NCBI GenBank assembly: GCA_914767715.1
Contig: OU612065.1
Location: 992,001 to 1,056,000 of the forward strand
DNA from: Membranipora membranacea
Lineage: Eukaryota > Bryozoa > Gymnolaemata > Cheilostomatida > Membraniporidae
Direction of reading: 5' to 3'
Length of the DNA stretch: 64,000 nt
Shown here: positions 1-15,100 of the stretch, in pieces
How the letters are laid out: the number at the start of each line of letters is the position of its first letter
Position numbering within the stretch: the stretch's first letter is position 1
The notes under the pieces: model-generated
What the model was told of the DNA's origin: nothing
The model's input: only the letters and a program-made list of their open reading frames with translations
Database searches by the model: none
Made by a program: the position numbers and the translations under genes

Positions 1-169
1 TGTCCCCCCTTCCCCACCAACCCACCCCCAACTGCCTGCCCAGTCTAGATAGCAATCCTACAACAAGATTAGTATGATGCCAAAGACCTTGACACAATAA
101 TCTGTAGAATGTTTAAATGTCATAAATTAATAATATTATCAATTTACTTATATCTTTTTATATTTGTAG

Positions 170-3100
170 ACGTTTGTCATCATATCAAAGAAACTGAAGA
201 GATATCATATATTTAGGTTCTCAGCCACTCGAGCTTTATTCTGTCTGGCTCCGTGGAATAAACTTCGCAAGTTCTGTTTGACTGTTATCAGTAATCAATG
301 GTTTGACTGGTTCATTCTCCTAACAATATCAATCAACTGTCTCTTCATGATGATCCAGCCAACCAATTCTATATGTAAACTATACGCTCATCCAAACGGT
401 ACAACCGCACTCACGCAATCCGAGCTTATGGACAATAATACAAACAGTAGCAGTATAACGTGTACTAACACTGTGGATTATATCAAAGATGTACCGGAGT
501 AAGTATCAAATTTACAAGGCAGCTTTTAATTTTTATTTTTATAATGGCTTTTTTGCAACAAACCTACTCAACCAGATTGTGTTTCTTACTAACTTATGAG
601 AGGGCTGTGAAAGAGTAGGTTTTTGTTGAGGAAGCTCAAAGGAAAATGTCTGATACGATTGGTAGTACAAGTTTTAAAATAAGGCATTACATCAGACCTG
701 CCGACCTATATATAAGCTGTTAGTAGCATTTTACTGTTTGATTATTTTTTAACATCTTCAATCGGCTACATAAAGCTTCCCCTTTTGTTATTGATGACTT
801 ATTGACAAACAAACACAGTGGTTACATCAAGTCAGCATGAAACTGGTCCAAAGACCCTGGAACTAAAACCAAGTTACAATCAGAAACATGACTAATGCCC
901 GGCCCCGGTCTACTCTTCCCTCATCCACCTAGCCGAGCGAGTTCTGAGTGAGGGATAATGGGGGATCAGTGTTTACAGTAGAATTTTTAGAGATAGAATT
1001 TGTAGTAAAAGTCTGGGTTGTGGTTGTTACCTGTCTGTGATATCTGTATCATGTTCCTCTCTTGGGTATATTATCAGTTCACTCACTCTCACTCATACCA
1101 TACCTTCATACCTTAGTCATTGAAAAAAATATTTTCACTGCAGCTAAAGGTGGAAATCAAGGGCATTCAATTAAAAAAGCAAAATTTGTCTGTAGGATTA
1201 GAGGATTTTTCATAAAACTAAGGAAATAATGTTGACGACAGTCACAACACTCAATGTTTTGTTTTTATTATTCCAGACAGCGTTTGGTTGAATACATGAT
1301 CAATTTGTCTTAATATTATTGCTACTATACCTGTTTTTTGTGTTATGCAGAAATGTTTTCCAAAGCATATACACAGTGGAAATGCTGTTAAAAATCACTG
1401 CCAGAGGACTTATTTTGAACAAGCACACATATTTACGGGACGGATGGAATTGGCTTGATTTCATTGTTGTGATTATCGCGTAAGTATGGTATGGTCGTGG
1501 GGAAATTTCAACTGATAAACTTTTGGTGACAACTATGTACATGCTGTAGTGATGTTGGAGCAGGTACGCTGCTATTTTGAAAATGTATAAATTAATGTAG
1601 CATTGTCATTGCTGGCAAGAGACCGAATCCACTCTTGACTCCATAAGCACACGCACAAAGTATGAATACCTGTAGCATTGACAATCTGCCACAAAAAAAG
1701 TGGCCGCATGTCAAGGCTAATGTATTCCCGTCACACTTGTTCAGCAAAATTATGTCTATTTAAGAGTAAATTGATCAGTTTAAAATGTTTGTGCCAAACT
1801 ACGACATAATAACTAACTAACTAAACCAAACGGTAGAAACCTGACAGTTACACTGTGTTGTTTTATGTGCAGGTATGTGACACTTATTATTGAGGAATCG
1901 ACATCAGGTGAGACTGACACTAATCTTACTGGTGTGAGAGCATTCAGAGTACTCAGAGCTTTGAAGAGTATATCAGCTGTACCAGGTAAGGCATCTCTCG
2001 TCTATAGGAGGTACGAATATCACTCTCCTGTCTGACCTTACTCTGATTTGTTGCTATATAATACATTTCCCATTAGCTCACGCGGCCAGGTAAGTTATGT
2101 AAATAAGAATTTTAACATGGAAACATGATGGACATAGACATGGGTAAATGTTTTCGCAATGTTTGATGTGAAATACAAATTAGAAAGTTTTTGAGCTCAA
2201 TAAAATGGACGGCAATGACAATAATATAATCTATGAATAAAAAATTCTGAGAAAATGAACTATAAAGTATTTACCTTTGATGATATGAATGGTTACTGCT
2301 CTGAAGGAATGAGTACATATGTTTGTGCGTGCCTTGCCTTGCCTTGATTTGATTCTCTTAAAAATGATAATATGAGATACATTCTATCAGACCTGCAGCA
2401 TGACGCTCTATATTCTTCATCCCCTGCAGGTTTGCGGACAATCGTGAACGCCATACTGAAATCGATGAAGATGTTAGGTGAGGTCGTGCTGCTCATTCTA
2501 TTCTGCATAGCTGTGTTTGCTCTCCTTGCTCTTCAACTGTATAAGGGTGTGCTCAAGCAGAAATGTGTGCTGGATATACCCACAGAGTTTAACTATTGTA
2601 ATGTCACTCATCCTGGAAGTGAGTTTGGTCCGCTCTGCTTCAACTCAGCCGAGACCCTACAAAATTACTGGCTTCTACAATCGACTAACTATCTGTACGA
2701 TAGTGAGGGAGAGGCTGTAATGTGTAGCCTACAAGCTACTTCAGAGGGCGATATCGCGTAAGGATACTACTCTTAATACACTCTCTTTTGGTTTGCCTAT
2801 TTTGTACAAATTATCGTGTTAATTGAGTTGAATTGATGAGGTTTTTCCCTTTTACATTACCTGATCGAACAGGGATCATTCTAGTTTGCAAGACTCAGGT
2901 CGGTTGAAATGCACAAGATCCCTACTAATTCACATTCTGATTGTGTTTACGGCTCTTTCTCTTTCTCTGCTGTACGTTAGTATAGCTGTGTGAATTAATT
3001 AAACAGTCCATCACTTCAACTTCCACAAGATATGAAAATAAGTATAGCTTACATTTTGTTATAGAAGCTGCCCTGATGGTTATTTCTGTGCCAAGGCGGG

Positions 3101-6100
3101 TGACAATCCTAACTGGAAATTCACACATTTTGATAACTTTCCCTGGGCTATGCTGAACACATTTCAACTTGTGTCACTTGACTTCTGGGAAGATACCTAC
3201 AACAAGGTAAAAATGATAAGATAACACAACTCCATTCTCGCGTCTGATCATCACCCCAACTGTTAGAAGCCAACCTTAGTACATATTGTACTCATTGATC
3301 CTAGTACAGGATGTGTTATTCTGATACGAGGGAACAATATGCTAACAGTTTGACATGGATGCTATTGTGATGTGAGAAGAGCAGCCATGTATAGACAAAC
3401 TCAGTATCACCAACATCAACTTCTAAAAAATCAACCTTTTTTTCAGATCATTTTAGTAGATGGACCGTGGAACATTTTATTTTTCCTCATGGTAGTGTTA
3501 CTGGGATCGTTTTACTTGCTGAATCTCATGCTGGCTGTGGTGTTTATGGCATATGTACAGGAGGCTGATGTAGAAGCAAAGGTGAGCAGTCATACCATTT
3601 CTCACGGTAATTTATCTTTCCTGATATTATGAGTAACCCTGATGTTTCTGACACAGTCTCAGCTGTGCAGACAGCTTGGGCTCTCATACTATACCTAACA
3701 CAGACCCTGGCGTGATCAGAGCATGACAATAAGCAGTCCAAGGCTAAATTACTGCATTACACTACATTTATACTGCAGATTATCCGTCAGATAATTTGGT
3801 CAAATTTTTATATTCATATAAGCTATCATTGGGAGCGATCAAAAGTTTTGTGACATGGTCACCAAATTCAGTTGTTGTTTGGTTGCTCCTAATGCAAGCT
3901 TATATTGAAGAAAAATCTGATTGGACAATCTGAAGGAGAAATCTACAGGAAAATCTACAGTGTAATGTAAATGCCGCGGAGTGAGGCAAACTGAATTTTG
4001 ATATAAAAGCTGAATACCAAATAGTGTTAGAATGAGACCAGATAGAGCCAGGCTATTCTGACATTGTGTCATCCACAGAATAACATAACCTTCATCGAGT
4101 ACGCATCATACTGAAAACAGTAAGGTGCTACTTTAATATCTGTGACAGCAAAGAAATCAAAATCAAAATACTCAACATGTTAATTCTTAGTTATTCAATT
4201 CTGGTCAACCTATGATTTAGTCATTTGAGCTACAACCTTAGACTTCTTTCACCTACTCTGTCAATCTTTCATGTTATTTAGCTTGCCAAAGAAGAAGAGG
4301 AGGTATGAATATTATTAAATAGATCCTGGCTAGCTAGCTTATTTATTTTCTACCGCGTGACTAGATACTTTTCATTTGTAGTAAACAAGTAGTGCTTCAG
4401 TACTTTCTTGATTTACTCTTAGCTAGCTAATTTCCTCACTCTTTTATTTCTGGTGATGCAATATTGTTCTGTTTTGTCTGGTAGCGTTTATATTTACATG
4501 TGTGCTATATTCCATATCTGGACTGCTTACAGCAGCCACCATCTAGTCGGAGTAGCTGGTAATCAACATCTCATGTCATTCTATTTCTCAGGATAGCTAA
4601 AATTGCTGTCATACAATTACTTCAAACCTGGCTCAAGATCATCAGATCAATCATATTAATTTCTCCCAAAGCCTGGGCATCCTCTGTTAGGTCTGGAATT
4701 TATCTAGTCGAGATACAAAAACCTAAACAAAAAGAATCCACGAAATCTCGCAGGTATAGTGGTCAAGCTCAACGCTAGCCATAGGTCAACCTCGTAGACG
4801 GCCATGTTTACTGTCGATGGATCACAACAATCTTATATGCTTATAATTGTAGGAAGAAAGAGCTAAGGAGAAGCGGAAACAGAACACGGCGTTACTGTTT
4901 GATCCAAAGAAGCTCAAAGCCCAGCTGATGCAGCGTCAGGAAGAGGAAGCTAGAAAGTTAGCAGATGACCAGGCCAAACACCAAACAGAAATTGTCCCAA
5001 CCGTCGAGATAAGTGAAGACATCTCACCACAGCAGAGCCCTGCTAAGGTCATGCCTAACGGAAGACCATTTAGACCTCGCATAACATCAAGCTTCTCTCT
5101 GCCTAAGTTCACCAACCTGCCCCCACCTTCCAGTCCAGGTGCTCTCAGTCATGAGCCGATCCCAGAGACGGACGCACCACAAGCTCCGACACAGCCAGCA
5201 CCTGAGAAGGTTCAGATCAAGAGACCGAAGACTGGACACGGGCAGTTTGTGAAGAGTAAAGTGATGCCAGCAGATGGACATGTTACCGAAGGAGAAGTAA
5301 AGCAGCCTGTAGATTGTGAGATGGAGCTTACTGAGCTAGAGGATAGTACTGAGAATCTACAAGCTATCACTCTTACTGTGAGCGATCATCACTATATTTT
5401 ATTATTTTCTAAAAACTAATATGTTTTGCATAATGTATCTAATACTCTTAAACCTTTTCTAAATCTGTATCTAATAAATAACAACTTCAATATGAAGGTG
5501 CTGACTATGAGGGTGAACACCAACTGTCTATATCCATATGCTATCCACATTAATTTAGGGATTTATACTGTAGTTCCGTTAATGTCGTGATTAGACATTA
5601 TGTATATTGGTAGACGGAGAAGGGCCCTACTGATCCAGAGGACGATGAAGATCTATTCTATGATGATCTGCCTCCAATGGATAGAAAAACAGAAAGATAC
5701 CTCGTCCAAAAGTTTGCAACTTTATGGCTGAACAGGATAAGATCAGGTAGGTAGTTGCGAAAACTTGTTCGTGTGACAGGATTCTGAACGTTTTTAGCCT
5801 ACTGTAATCATTTTTTGGCATGTCATATTGCCGATTTAAAAAAAAATTCACACGGCAGAGCATGTTAATTGTTTTTGTTACCTCATCAACAAGAGTTGCA
5901 AATCATATCCCTCTCCTTGACATTCATACCGTCAATCCACTAGCTAGACTATGACATTCAGCTTTATTTAACTTAGCTGATGCAGTAAATATTGATTAAG
6001 GCTGCACTGTCGAACTGCAACTTCCTCACTGAATATAAATAACGGCAAAAAACTGGTAGTTCGACACTTAGAGTCAGTCTAGGACTCTCGAGCAGTCAAT

Positions 6101-9100
6101 CACTCTTGTGTGTTTCGCCTTTATCAACCCAGGAGGAGGTGACATGGTTTTAGCTGTTCAAAACTCCTATTGACTCTGAATTGAGCTATTACTTCCTGGT
6201 AAACAAAAAACTCTCTGATCAACTCAATGAGCAAGCGTACTCCCTTATGATTATTATTGCTACAGTATGTAAATATTCTGTTCGAATTTAGTGCAAAGTA
6301 AGTAGTATTATTTGTGCACAGGTCAATTGGAAGACTAGATATAAGATGTAAACAGGTCCTGTATTACTAGTCAAGTTTGATCCAGTTTGCCTGCATTCTA
6401 GTTTCTCTACCTCCACGGGTCAAGACGCAGGCAAAAAGGATTGTGGTGTGACCAGTGGAGGGGGAGCAACTCCAAATGCAGGCAAATGGACCACTTGGTC
6501 TACTCAGGGAGGGTGGGATATACCACCCTCACTGGTCTACTGTATTTCAGTGACTAATTTATCGTTATGTACTGTACTCTGTATTTGTGTACTCAGTTAC
6601 CAGTTCACCCATTTTGAGAAATAATTTATAGTCTGACTGTTCACAATGCCTGCATACTGGTAGCCATTTCCCAGTGACCAGTATTTTTCTACCTATGGTG
6701 ACATTTGACAAACAGATAAACTGTATAGTAGCGGAAATCACGGAAATTGATCATAACAAGGTTTATGTGGGTTACACCATTTTTTTGTTTCTGCGAAATG
6801 ATAATTCTTGACTACACAGTCCTCTCTATTTTAGTTTAAAAAATAAAGGATTTGAAAAATAACCTAAATTAAATGTAAATTAATTGTAGTTATATATAAA
6901 AATGAACTTACATTTCCAATATATCTCAATATTGTAACATGTTTTGGTTTACAGAGGATGACAAACTGATCGACAGGAATTGTTTGTGCTGCGCCAAGTC
7001 TGGTATCCCCTCGTACCACGTGTGGATGAAGTGGCAGAACCTGGTCTTCAAGGTGGCTAATGACGGACTGTTTGAGCTGTTTATTACACTCTGTATATTA
7101 GTGAATACAGCGTTGATGGCCTCTGAGTACTATAATGCATGTGAGCTATGCCGTCTATGTGTGGATAACATAACAAGTTGTACTATATGTGCGGATAACT
7201 GTGACCTGGCTGTCGACTCTCAGAGAGAATGGTTAGAAGGAATGACTAGACCTCATGCACAAGCGCTCAATATAGCTAATATAGTAAGTCCTATATCTCA
7301 TGTTGTTTGGCAGCAAAGTTAAAACACCATTGTTTTGCCAATTTTACCTCATCCTCTCACGCCTCAGATTGGTATTTAAACAGGCGTTTATCCAATTCTG
7401 ACAACATTAAAAGTCCAACTGCATCGAGCTTAAAGAGTTCACTAATATAGGGCCTATCTCAATCTGGTTCTGTTTGCAGTCTCTATCAGTTACACTTGTA
7501 TAGTTGTTGCTGTCTCGTAGCGTAAATCATTGCCATTGATTTCAGGTATTTACAGTTATATTTACTGTGGAAGCAGCTATCAAGCTAACAGCGCTCAGTA
7601 AGGAGTATTTCAATGTCGGCTGGAACATATTCGACTTGGTCATTGTGTGCATCAGTCTACCAGATCTAGTATTACAAGCCCTTCAGTTGGAACAGGAAGG
7701 GCTGAATGAGGTGGCAAAAATCATCAAAATATGTCGTCTGGTAAGCTTTACTATTGAAATATATAACTAAGACTATAAACTATGCCACCTAGCCTGAGAG
7801 CTCAGATGTAAAACACAAGGTCTGTGCCATTCTGCGCATGCTCAGCTCTGGGCATGAGCTGATCTCTGCAAAATTGAGTCTCGGAATTCCGAAGCCATCT
7901 GATTGGCTACCTGCTCTGGTGACATACTCCCCAAAGCGTGCGGATTTGTTATTAATAGTTATCCTCTCTTGTCTTTATTAGCTGATTTTGATTGACAGTT
8001 TATGCAGGGGATATCCCATTTCCCCTTTCCAGAGTTGCAATCAGAACCCAAACTTAACTCATCGTTCTTGCACATGCGCAAATTCAAGTCACGCATGATG
8101 CATACCTAGCCTTACAACACCTGTTTTGTGGTAATGATAGCCTAGTTTATCAGTGATCTACATGCCCAGTCAGATCACGAGAGTCAGTATGGGTCTGTGC
8201 TGCTTAACCATGCAGACGTTCAGACTAGACAGCTAACTAACTCATGAAAATTGTCCTCACACATTTGATTCATGTGGAATGAAATGAAGAGTTGCCCAGA
8301 AGTGTTGAATTAATACGGATGACTTAATTCAATTTACAACCAACAAATGCAGAATTATTTCACAAACCCGCTCACCAGCCAAAGAATTTCTTGCCATACT
8401 GACGCGATAAACCCTGCGCTATAACAAAGCCTAAAACATCAATTTAAGTTAATGTGCTGAGCGTCAAGAGACATAACCAAGTGATTTATGTAACATCTTT
8501 TTACACTTACCTTTTTCTCTAACTAATGATCAGTTGAGGATCGTGAAATTAGCGCAGTCATGGAGTACTATGAGGACTTTACTTGGTATTATCTTTGGAG
8601 CTTTCGGAGCCTTACTGAATCTCAGCATCATATTAGTCATCATTATGTTTATATTTGCTGTACTGGGTAACCAGCTTCTCGGTCACTCTTATCTCAAGTA
8701 TGAAGATCTGGTTAACAATCCACAATTAGCAGACTACGGCGGAGAATTACCAAGGTAATAATTGTTTTCTCTCATCCTCCACCGTTCACCACACCAAGCC
8801 TTGTTCCCGCGGCCAAAAAACCCAAAACCCGCGGCCGCTTGAACAAGGCTACACCACACCATTATGTACTGCGTATATCTGAATACATTCCCTTTGAAGT
8901 GTCAATGTGATGACCTCAATTATTTCAGCTATCATGAGTCAATTGTATTTGTTTATTATTTGTATATTATTTATAGGTGGCACTTCAATGGATTCTTTCA
9001 CTCAATACTGATGGTGTTCAGGATATTATGTGGAGAGTGGGTAGAACCTCTGTGGGACTGTATGAGAGTAGCCAGTGAGGAAGGCTGTACGGCTCTATTC

Positions 9101-12100
9101 TTAGTCACTCTCATACTCGGCAACTTCATGGTCAGTTTAGCTGTAATCTGCAAATGATAATTTACTGGTATAAAACCAAGTAACATCAGTGGTATGGAGA
9201 TGTATATAAGGAGATGTATATAAGGAGATGTATATAAGGAGATGTATATAAGGAGATGTATATAAGGAGATGTATATAAGGAGATGTATATAAGGAGATG
9301 TATACAAGGTGCACATCGCTCATCGTATCTGATTTATTTGTAGATATTTAATCTGTTTTTGGCTCTGCTGCTCAACTCATTTAGCAGTGAGAAGTTTAAG
9401 AAGGAGAAGAGTGAGGAGGGAGAGAGTAAACTGAAGAAAAGTCTGCGTAGAATATATCACTGCTTCAACTCATCATCATGCTGTAAGAAACAATCCTCCT
9501 CTAAGCAACAGGTAAATACACAATGACTACATAATAACTCCTAATTCGATTCTGAAAGGTTAATAGTAGAGCCTCACAACCATGCATCAATCTGAGTTCC
9601 TTTAACTGTCTTTGGGTGTATGACACAAATATCTACATAAATGAATTGCCTGAAATAACTAAATAGTTGTGTACCAGGGGGTGGTGATTATTGATAATTG
9701 AGAAGATGTTTTGACTCTTTTAGTCTCTGCTGTCGGAGAGTAAACTGGATACACTTCACCCAGAACCACTACTTGATAGGAAACCGTCTATAACTATCAA
9801 CGGCAGCCAGAAGAGTGCCCTCTCCTTAATCGAGGCTACAAACCCCAAACATGATAACCATAAGAACGGAAGTGCTTTCAGTGTCAAGGATGAGACTAAA
9901 TCATCAACTGGTGGGTGCCATGTTGTATAAATCTGTATTGTGGAAGAAATCAAATAACTATATTCTGCATTGCAAATAGCAGAACAACCCTATCCCAGAT
10001 TAAACAAGCATAATGGCAATTCCTATATGGTTGCTGGAATCCATTTCTCAAATTTGATAGGTCCACAAATCCAGTTATACTACAGCCAACCACATGTAAA
10101 ACTTTTGTCAAGCAGCTTGTCTGAGTTTTTGAAGGTTGTTACATGAAAATCAGTCGATTCCTAACGATAAAGCTGCCAGATTTTTGGCTAGATCCTATTG
10201 CTGACGCAAAATTATATACCGATGTTACTTCTCCACAAATAGCCATTCTGTACACTCTACCACTGATCCATGAATTCATATCAATGTGTACATGACGCCA
10301 TGACGATATTCTAGATGTAAGTAGTTTCGTGAGTGGGGGTTTGGAGCTGAAACCAGTGATGAGAAATGGACATGCTAAGAGTCGTAGTGGCAGTGTCTTG
10401 TCAAATCTATCTAATGGTACAGGAAATACATCAAATGGAGTTCTCAAGAATAAGGTAACATTATCCACTCTGAACTTCGCCTTCTGTGAATATCGTCTAG
10501 TACATTACCTTCATGATAGATCTGGCCATTATTTAGTAGCCTATCGTATATCACAGTTATTTGTATTTACTGATTTATATGTGTATTCTGATTTATGTGT
10601 ATACTGAGTTATATGTATGCATTTACCTGTAGAGCCCTGATATGTCACCATATAACCTACAACAGATAGAGAGTGCCTTCTCTACACAAAGAGACCAGTA
10701 TGCTAAATTTGAGACAGCCGTGAACGCGACGTCAGGTGGATGTCACAACCCTGGATCAGCTCCTGTCGTTACTCCGATCATCATTGCTGAGGATTTCTCC
10801 ACATCCGAGAAAAAGAAAGCCGTGGTCATTGCTGAAAATAACGAGGAATTTGATGAAATGCAAGGTATAAAAAATAAAGGTTTTACAGAGGATGACCTTT
10901 GACTTTGGTTTCCTATAATGTGGTGTCATATATAATGATTTGTTACTAACAGTTATATGTGTTCACTCATCATATTATTGATACGATGATATTTCCAGGA
11001 CCGATGACCGGCTGCTGCGCGTGTTTGTTTAGTAAGTATTACAGCTTTGTCTCAATGATCGACACCCACATGTATACCAATGTCACCTTATATCGTACAG
11101 TTGTAGATTAGAAATGAATGCTAAGATCACCATTAGTGACTGTAAATACACCCAGTATTAGACTGTAGTCAATGGTAATAGCTTTACCTCACCACATCGC
11201 ACGTTCAAGAAGTCAATCACAGATCACCCACATTGTTCACTGAATAGTGAGAGGGAAGTTAGCTGGGTTATTATAGTCGCGTTTTTATATAGTTGGGTTA
11301 TAATAGTTGCGTTGTTACATAGTTGGGTTGAGTGTTGCATGCTGTATTTTGTTGTTGCGTTTATGGACTTGTCCGAAGAAGAGATATGGATACAATTTGT
11401 GGACAACTAATAGTACTACGGTAAATAGATCTGACAAGGAGAGTTGAATTTACCACACAGCGTAACAATAAGCTCTATTCTATGGTATGGAATGTACCAG
11501 TGTACTCAGATTATACACTTACATCTTTTTGACATTGCACTGGTCTTTGTTTGGTTTTATATTGTTTCTTTTTTTTGCAATTTCACAACTTCATGGTTGT
11601 CTACGAATATTATACATATTACAGTATCAGATGAAGGGAAGGGTAGTGATGAAGAGGAAGATGATGAGAACGTTAAGATATCTAAGGATGGTGAGGATGA
11701 TATGCTCGCTGACGATGGAAACATAATACTGCCTGACTGCTGCTGTCTCATCTGTCACAAGTAAATATAATCTGTCACGCTCTGTCACGCTCTGTCACGC
11801 TCTGTCGTGTTCTGTCGTGTTCTGTCGTGTTCTGCCAAACTCGGCTGTGTTCTGTTCTGAGGTGTATGGCCAATCTTCTGAGCTGGTCAACTATTGTCTG
11901 GTTGACCAAGAGCTTTTTGTTACCAATCCTTGTCGTTGTCAGTCAATTTCCAAAGAAGATGTATATCTAGAGCTGCTCTCTCACAATAACTTTTATTCTA
12001 TGTATCGCCACACTGATCACGATTTTTGAAGCCTATAGATACTTCAATTTGTTTTCCATATTGTTACAGAGATCCAAAGTTAGACGGTTGCTGTTCAAGT

Positions 12101-15100
12101 ACATGGGTCAGCTTCCGCATGGTGTGCGCTAAGATAGTTACACACAAAGCGTTTGAAGGTTTTATTCTGCTGCTGATTCTCGCCAGTACAATAGCGCTGT
12201 GCTTTGAGGATATATACCTGCATGAGAAGCCTGCCCTCAAGGAGGCTCTCACTTACCTCAACATCATATTCGCTGGTCTCTTCTTCATAGAGATGTTACT
12301 AAAGATGTTTGCCCTCGGAGCAAAGAAATACTTCACTGGCTTCTGGTCAATCCTTGATTTTGTCATCGTATGCGTAAGTTATATCAAAATATCAGTTAGC
12401 TTGGAAATAAGTCCACCCACGTAATATTACAATTTAAATGTTTGGTGAATTACATAATAAACACGGGACATCAGTACCATATTGTTGACTTGTGTTTCAG
12501 GTCTCTATAACTGATGTTGCCAGCGGTTATGTATCAGATGTGAATGTGTCGGCGTTTAGAGCGTTTAGGACCCTGAGAGCTCTGAGACCACTTAGGGCTG
12601 TGTCCCGCTGGGAGAGTATGACGGTATGGTATATCTCATCACTCCAACAATAGTACTGTCTATTGTGAAAACAATTATCACCGATGTCAACTTTCTATTT
12701 TCCATCATATAATTAGCTCACGAGAATATTTTAATTATTATTAAATGTTTAATTAATAATTATGTTTTATGTATACTATTAAATACATTATTCTATAATA
12801 CTAAGTTACTTGCTCAATGATTGTGAGCTTATTACTTGTAACAGGATTATACAGTACTCAGGATTATACAGTACTCAGGATTATACAGTACTCGGGATTA
12901 TACAGTACTCGCAATCAAAGAGAAGATCATATTATCAGCTGTGATCATTCAGGTTCCTGGTGATGAGAGTAAGAACGACCTTTGTACACCTGTACACGCT
13001 AATTATCGCCGTTTTCTCTTTCTTCTCTAGATAATAGTGAACGCACTGATATTTGCCATGCCAGCCATAGCTAACGTATTCTTGGTGTGCCTGGTTTTCT
13101 GGGCTCTGTTTGTCATCATGGGTGTGCAGACATTCCGAGGAAAATTTCACAGCTGTCAGATTGATGGTGAAATGGTATGTTACTTACACCATACACTCAC
13201 TCCCCTTATGATTGTATCATCTCTCTGTTCATACTGCACACTACAGAACAAGTTTATACACAATGTACAATGTTATTATATTTTTAGGTGAAGGTGTTCA
13301 AAGGCAACACATCGGACTGCTCCGCAGGTGTACCTCTACCCAGCAACTTATCAGAGCTTGTAAATTACAAATTTCCTCCGACACTCGTGGATTGTGAAAA
13401 TAAGTATTTATTGTCTCCCCTGCTGGGTAACGATACTGCGTTGTGGCACTGGGCCAGGCTCTGTATGCTGATGGGTGGAGAGTGGAACAGATTTCCGATT
13501 CATTTTGATAACTTCCTTGCTGGTTACTTGGCACTATATCAAACAGCGACATTTGAGGGATGGATGGAAGTTATGCAGTGGGGCGTTGATCATAACCCTG
13601 ATGTGAGTGTGTCTCTGCTTACCTCTTACTGTTTCTTTTTTGTTCAGTCTCAGTTTATAAAGTGAACCAAAATTATGTGTGAGCTCATTTGGCGACATGC
13701 TCTTACTGAACTACTGGTCTCAATTCACACATCTCCCCATAGTACCTGAATTGTCATAGACACTGATTCAAATTCAATATCACACTTCGATAATGAAATA
13801 AAAGCAGTGCCTCGGTAACCTTGTATTTTCATTTCAACAGCCAGGAGGACAGCCTGATAGAGAGCTGTCACTATATTGGTACATATACTTCATGGGCTTC
13901 ATCATATTCGGAGCGTTCTTCACACTCAACCTGTTTATTGGAGTCATCATCGACAACTTTAACGTGCTCAAGAAAAAGGTGATTATTGTGTAGCTTGCAA
14001 ATCGCAGTATACAGTATGCGTTTTGCAGATATGGGGTTTTTCACTCGAACAAACAAGTTTTTTTTCCGGGACGTATTTTTCTCTGTCTTTTCAAAAGAAT
14101 AATTCTTAGAAGCTATTGAGGTGTTACTGAAATAGGTCATTGCATTCATTATTTTGTATTGTTTGACATTGAATTCATTACACGGTGCCAACTTCATTTC
14201 ACATGTATGTAATCATCTGCCAGGCTCATTCATCATCATGATGCTTTTCCTTTTCTCTTATTATATAAAATCAGTATGATGGGAGTTATCTAGCCATGTT
14301 TCTCACTGATGGTCAGAGGCATTATTACAATACACTGAAGAAACTGGGTAATAAGAAGCCACAAAAGACAATAAGGAGACCAAAGGTAAGTCTGCACCTC
14401 TATATTCTGCATGGCTTGTTGTTTTTATCTTTGTTCAATTCTGGAATCAGTACTGGTACTCTTTGTATGGACGCCTAGCAACACTTGGCGACAATTTGAT
14501 CGGATCTTACAAGTATTACACCCAGTATCTTATTTTTTAGACAAAGTTCCAGGCCTTCTTCTTCGATGTAGCCACCAACACAAAATTCGAGTTGGCTATT
14601 ACGTTTGTCATATTTCTGAATATGATTGCTATGATGATCGACTATGAACCGGCTACAATCTACGGTACAATGAATGTGACAGGTGAATTTATGCCAGACA
14701 GAGAGCCTCCAATAGATTATGCGGTTCTCTCAGCAACTTTAGATAGCCTCAACATCGCATTCACAGTAATATTCGTAGTCGAGGCGGCCATCAAAATCAT
14801 TGGATTACGGCTTCATTATTTCCGCCGAGCCTGGAATGTGTTTGATTTTGTGATAGTGCTCTTGTCGGTGCTAGGTATCATTATTGACACTATGTTCGGT
14901 GGCAGTGCATTTATATCTCCCACCCTGCTGAGAGTAGTGAGGGTATTCCGTATCGGCAGAGTCATACGTCTTGTCAAAGCTGCCAAAGGCCTGAGAAAAC
15001 TTCTCTTTGCCTTGATTATTTCTGTGCCTGCGTTATTTAATATAGCCACACTGCTCTTTCTCTTCATGTTCATATTCGCAGTAGTAGGCATGACATTCTT

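Noticed and set aside
9196-9307. CRISPR-like repeat array
   Set aside because: 14-bp units directly abut with no spacers, in a eukaryotic intron. It is a minisatellite.
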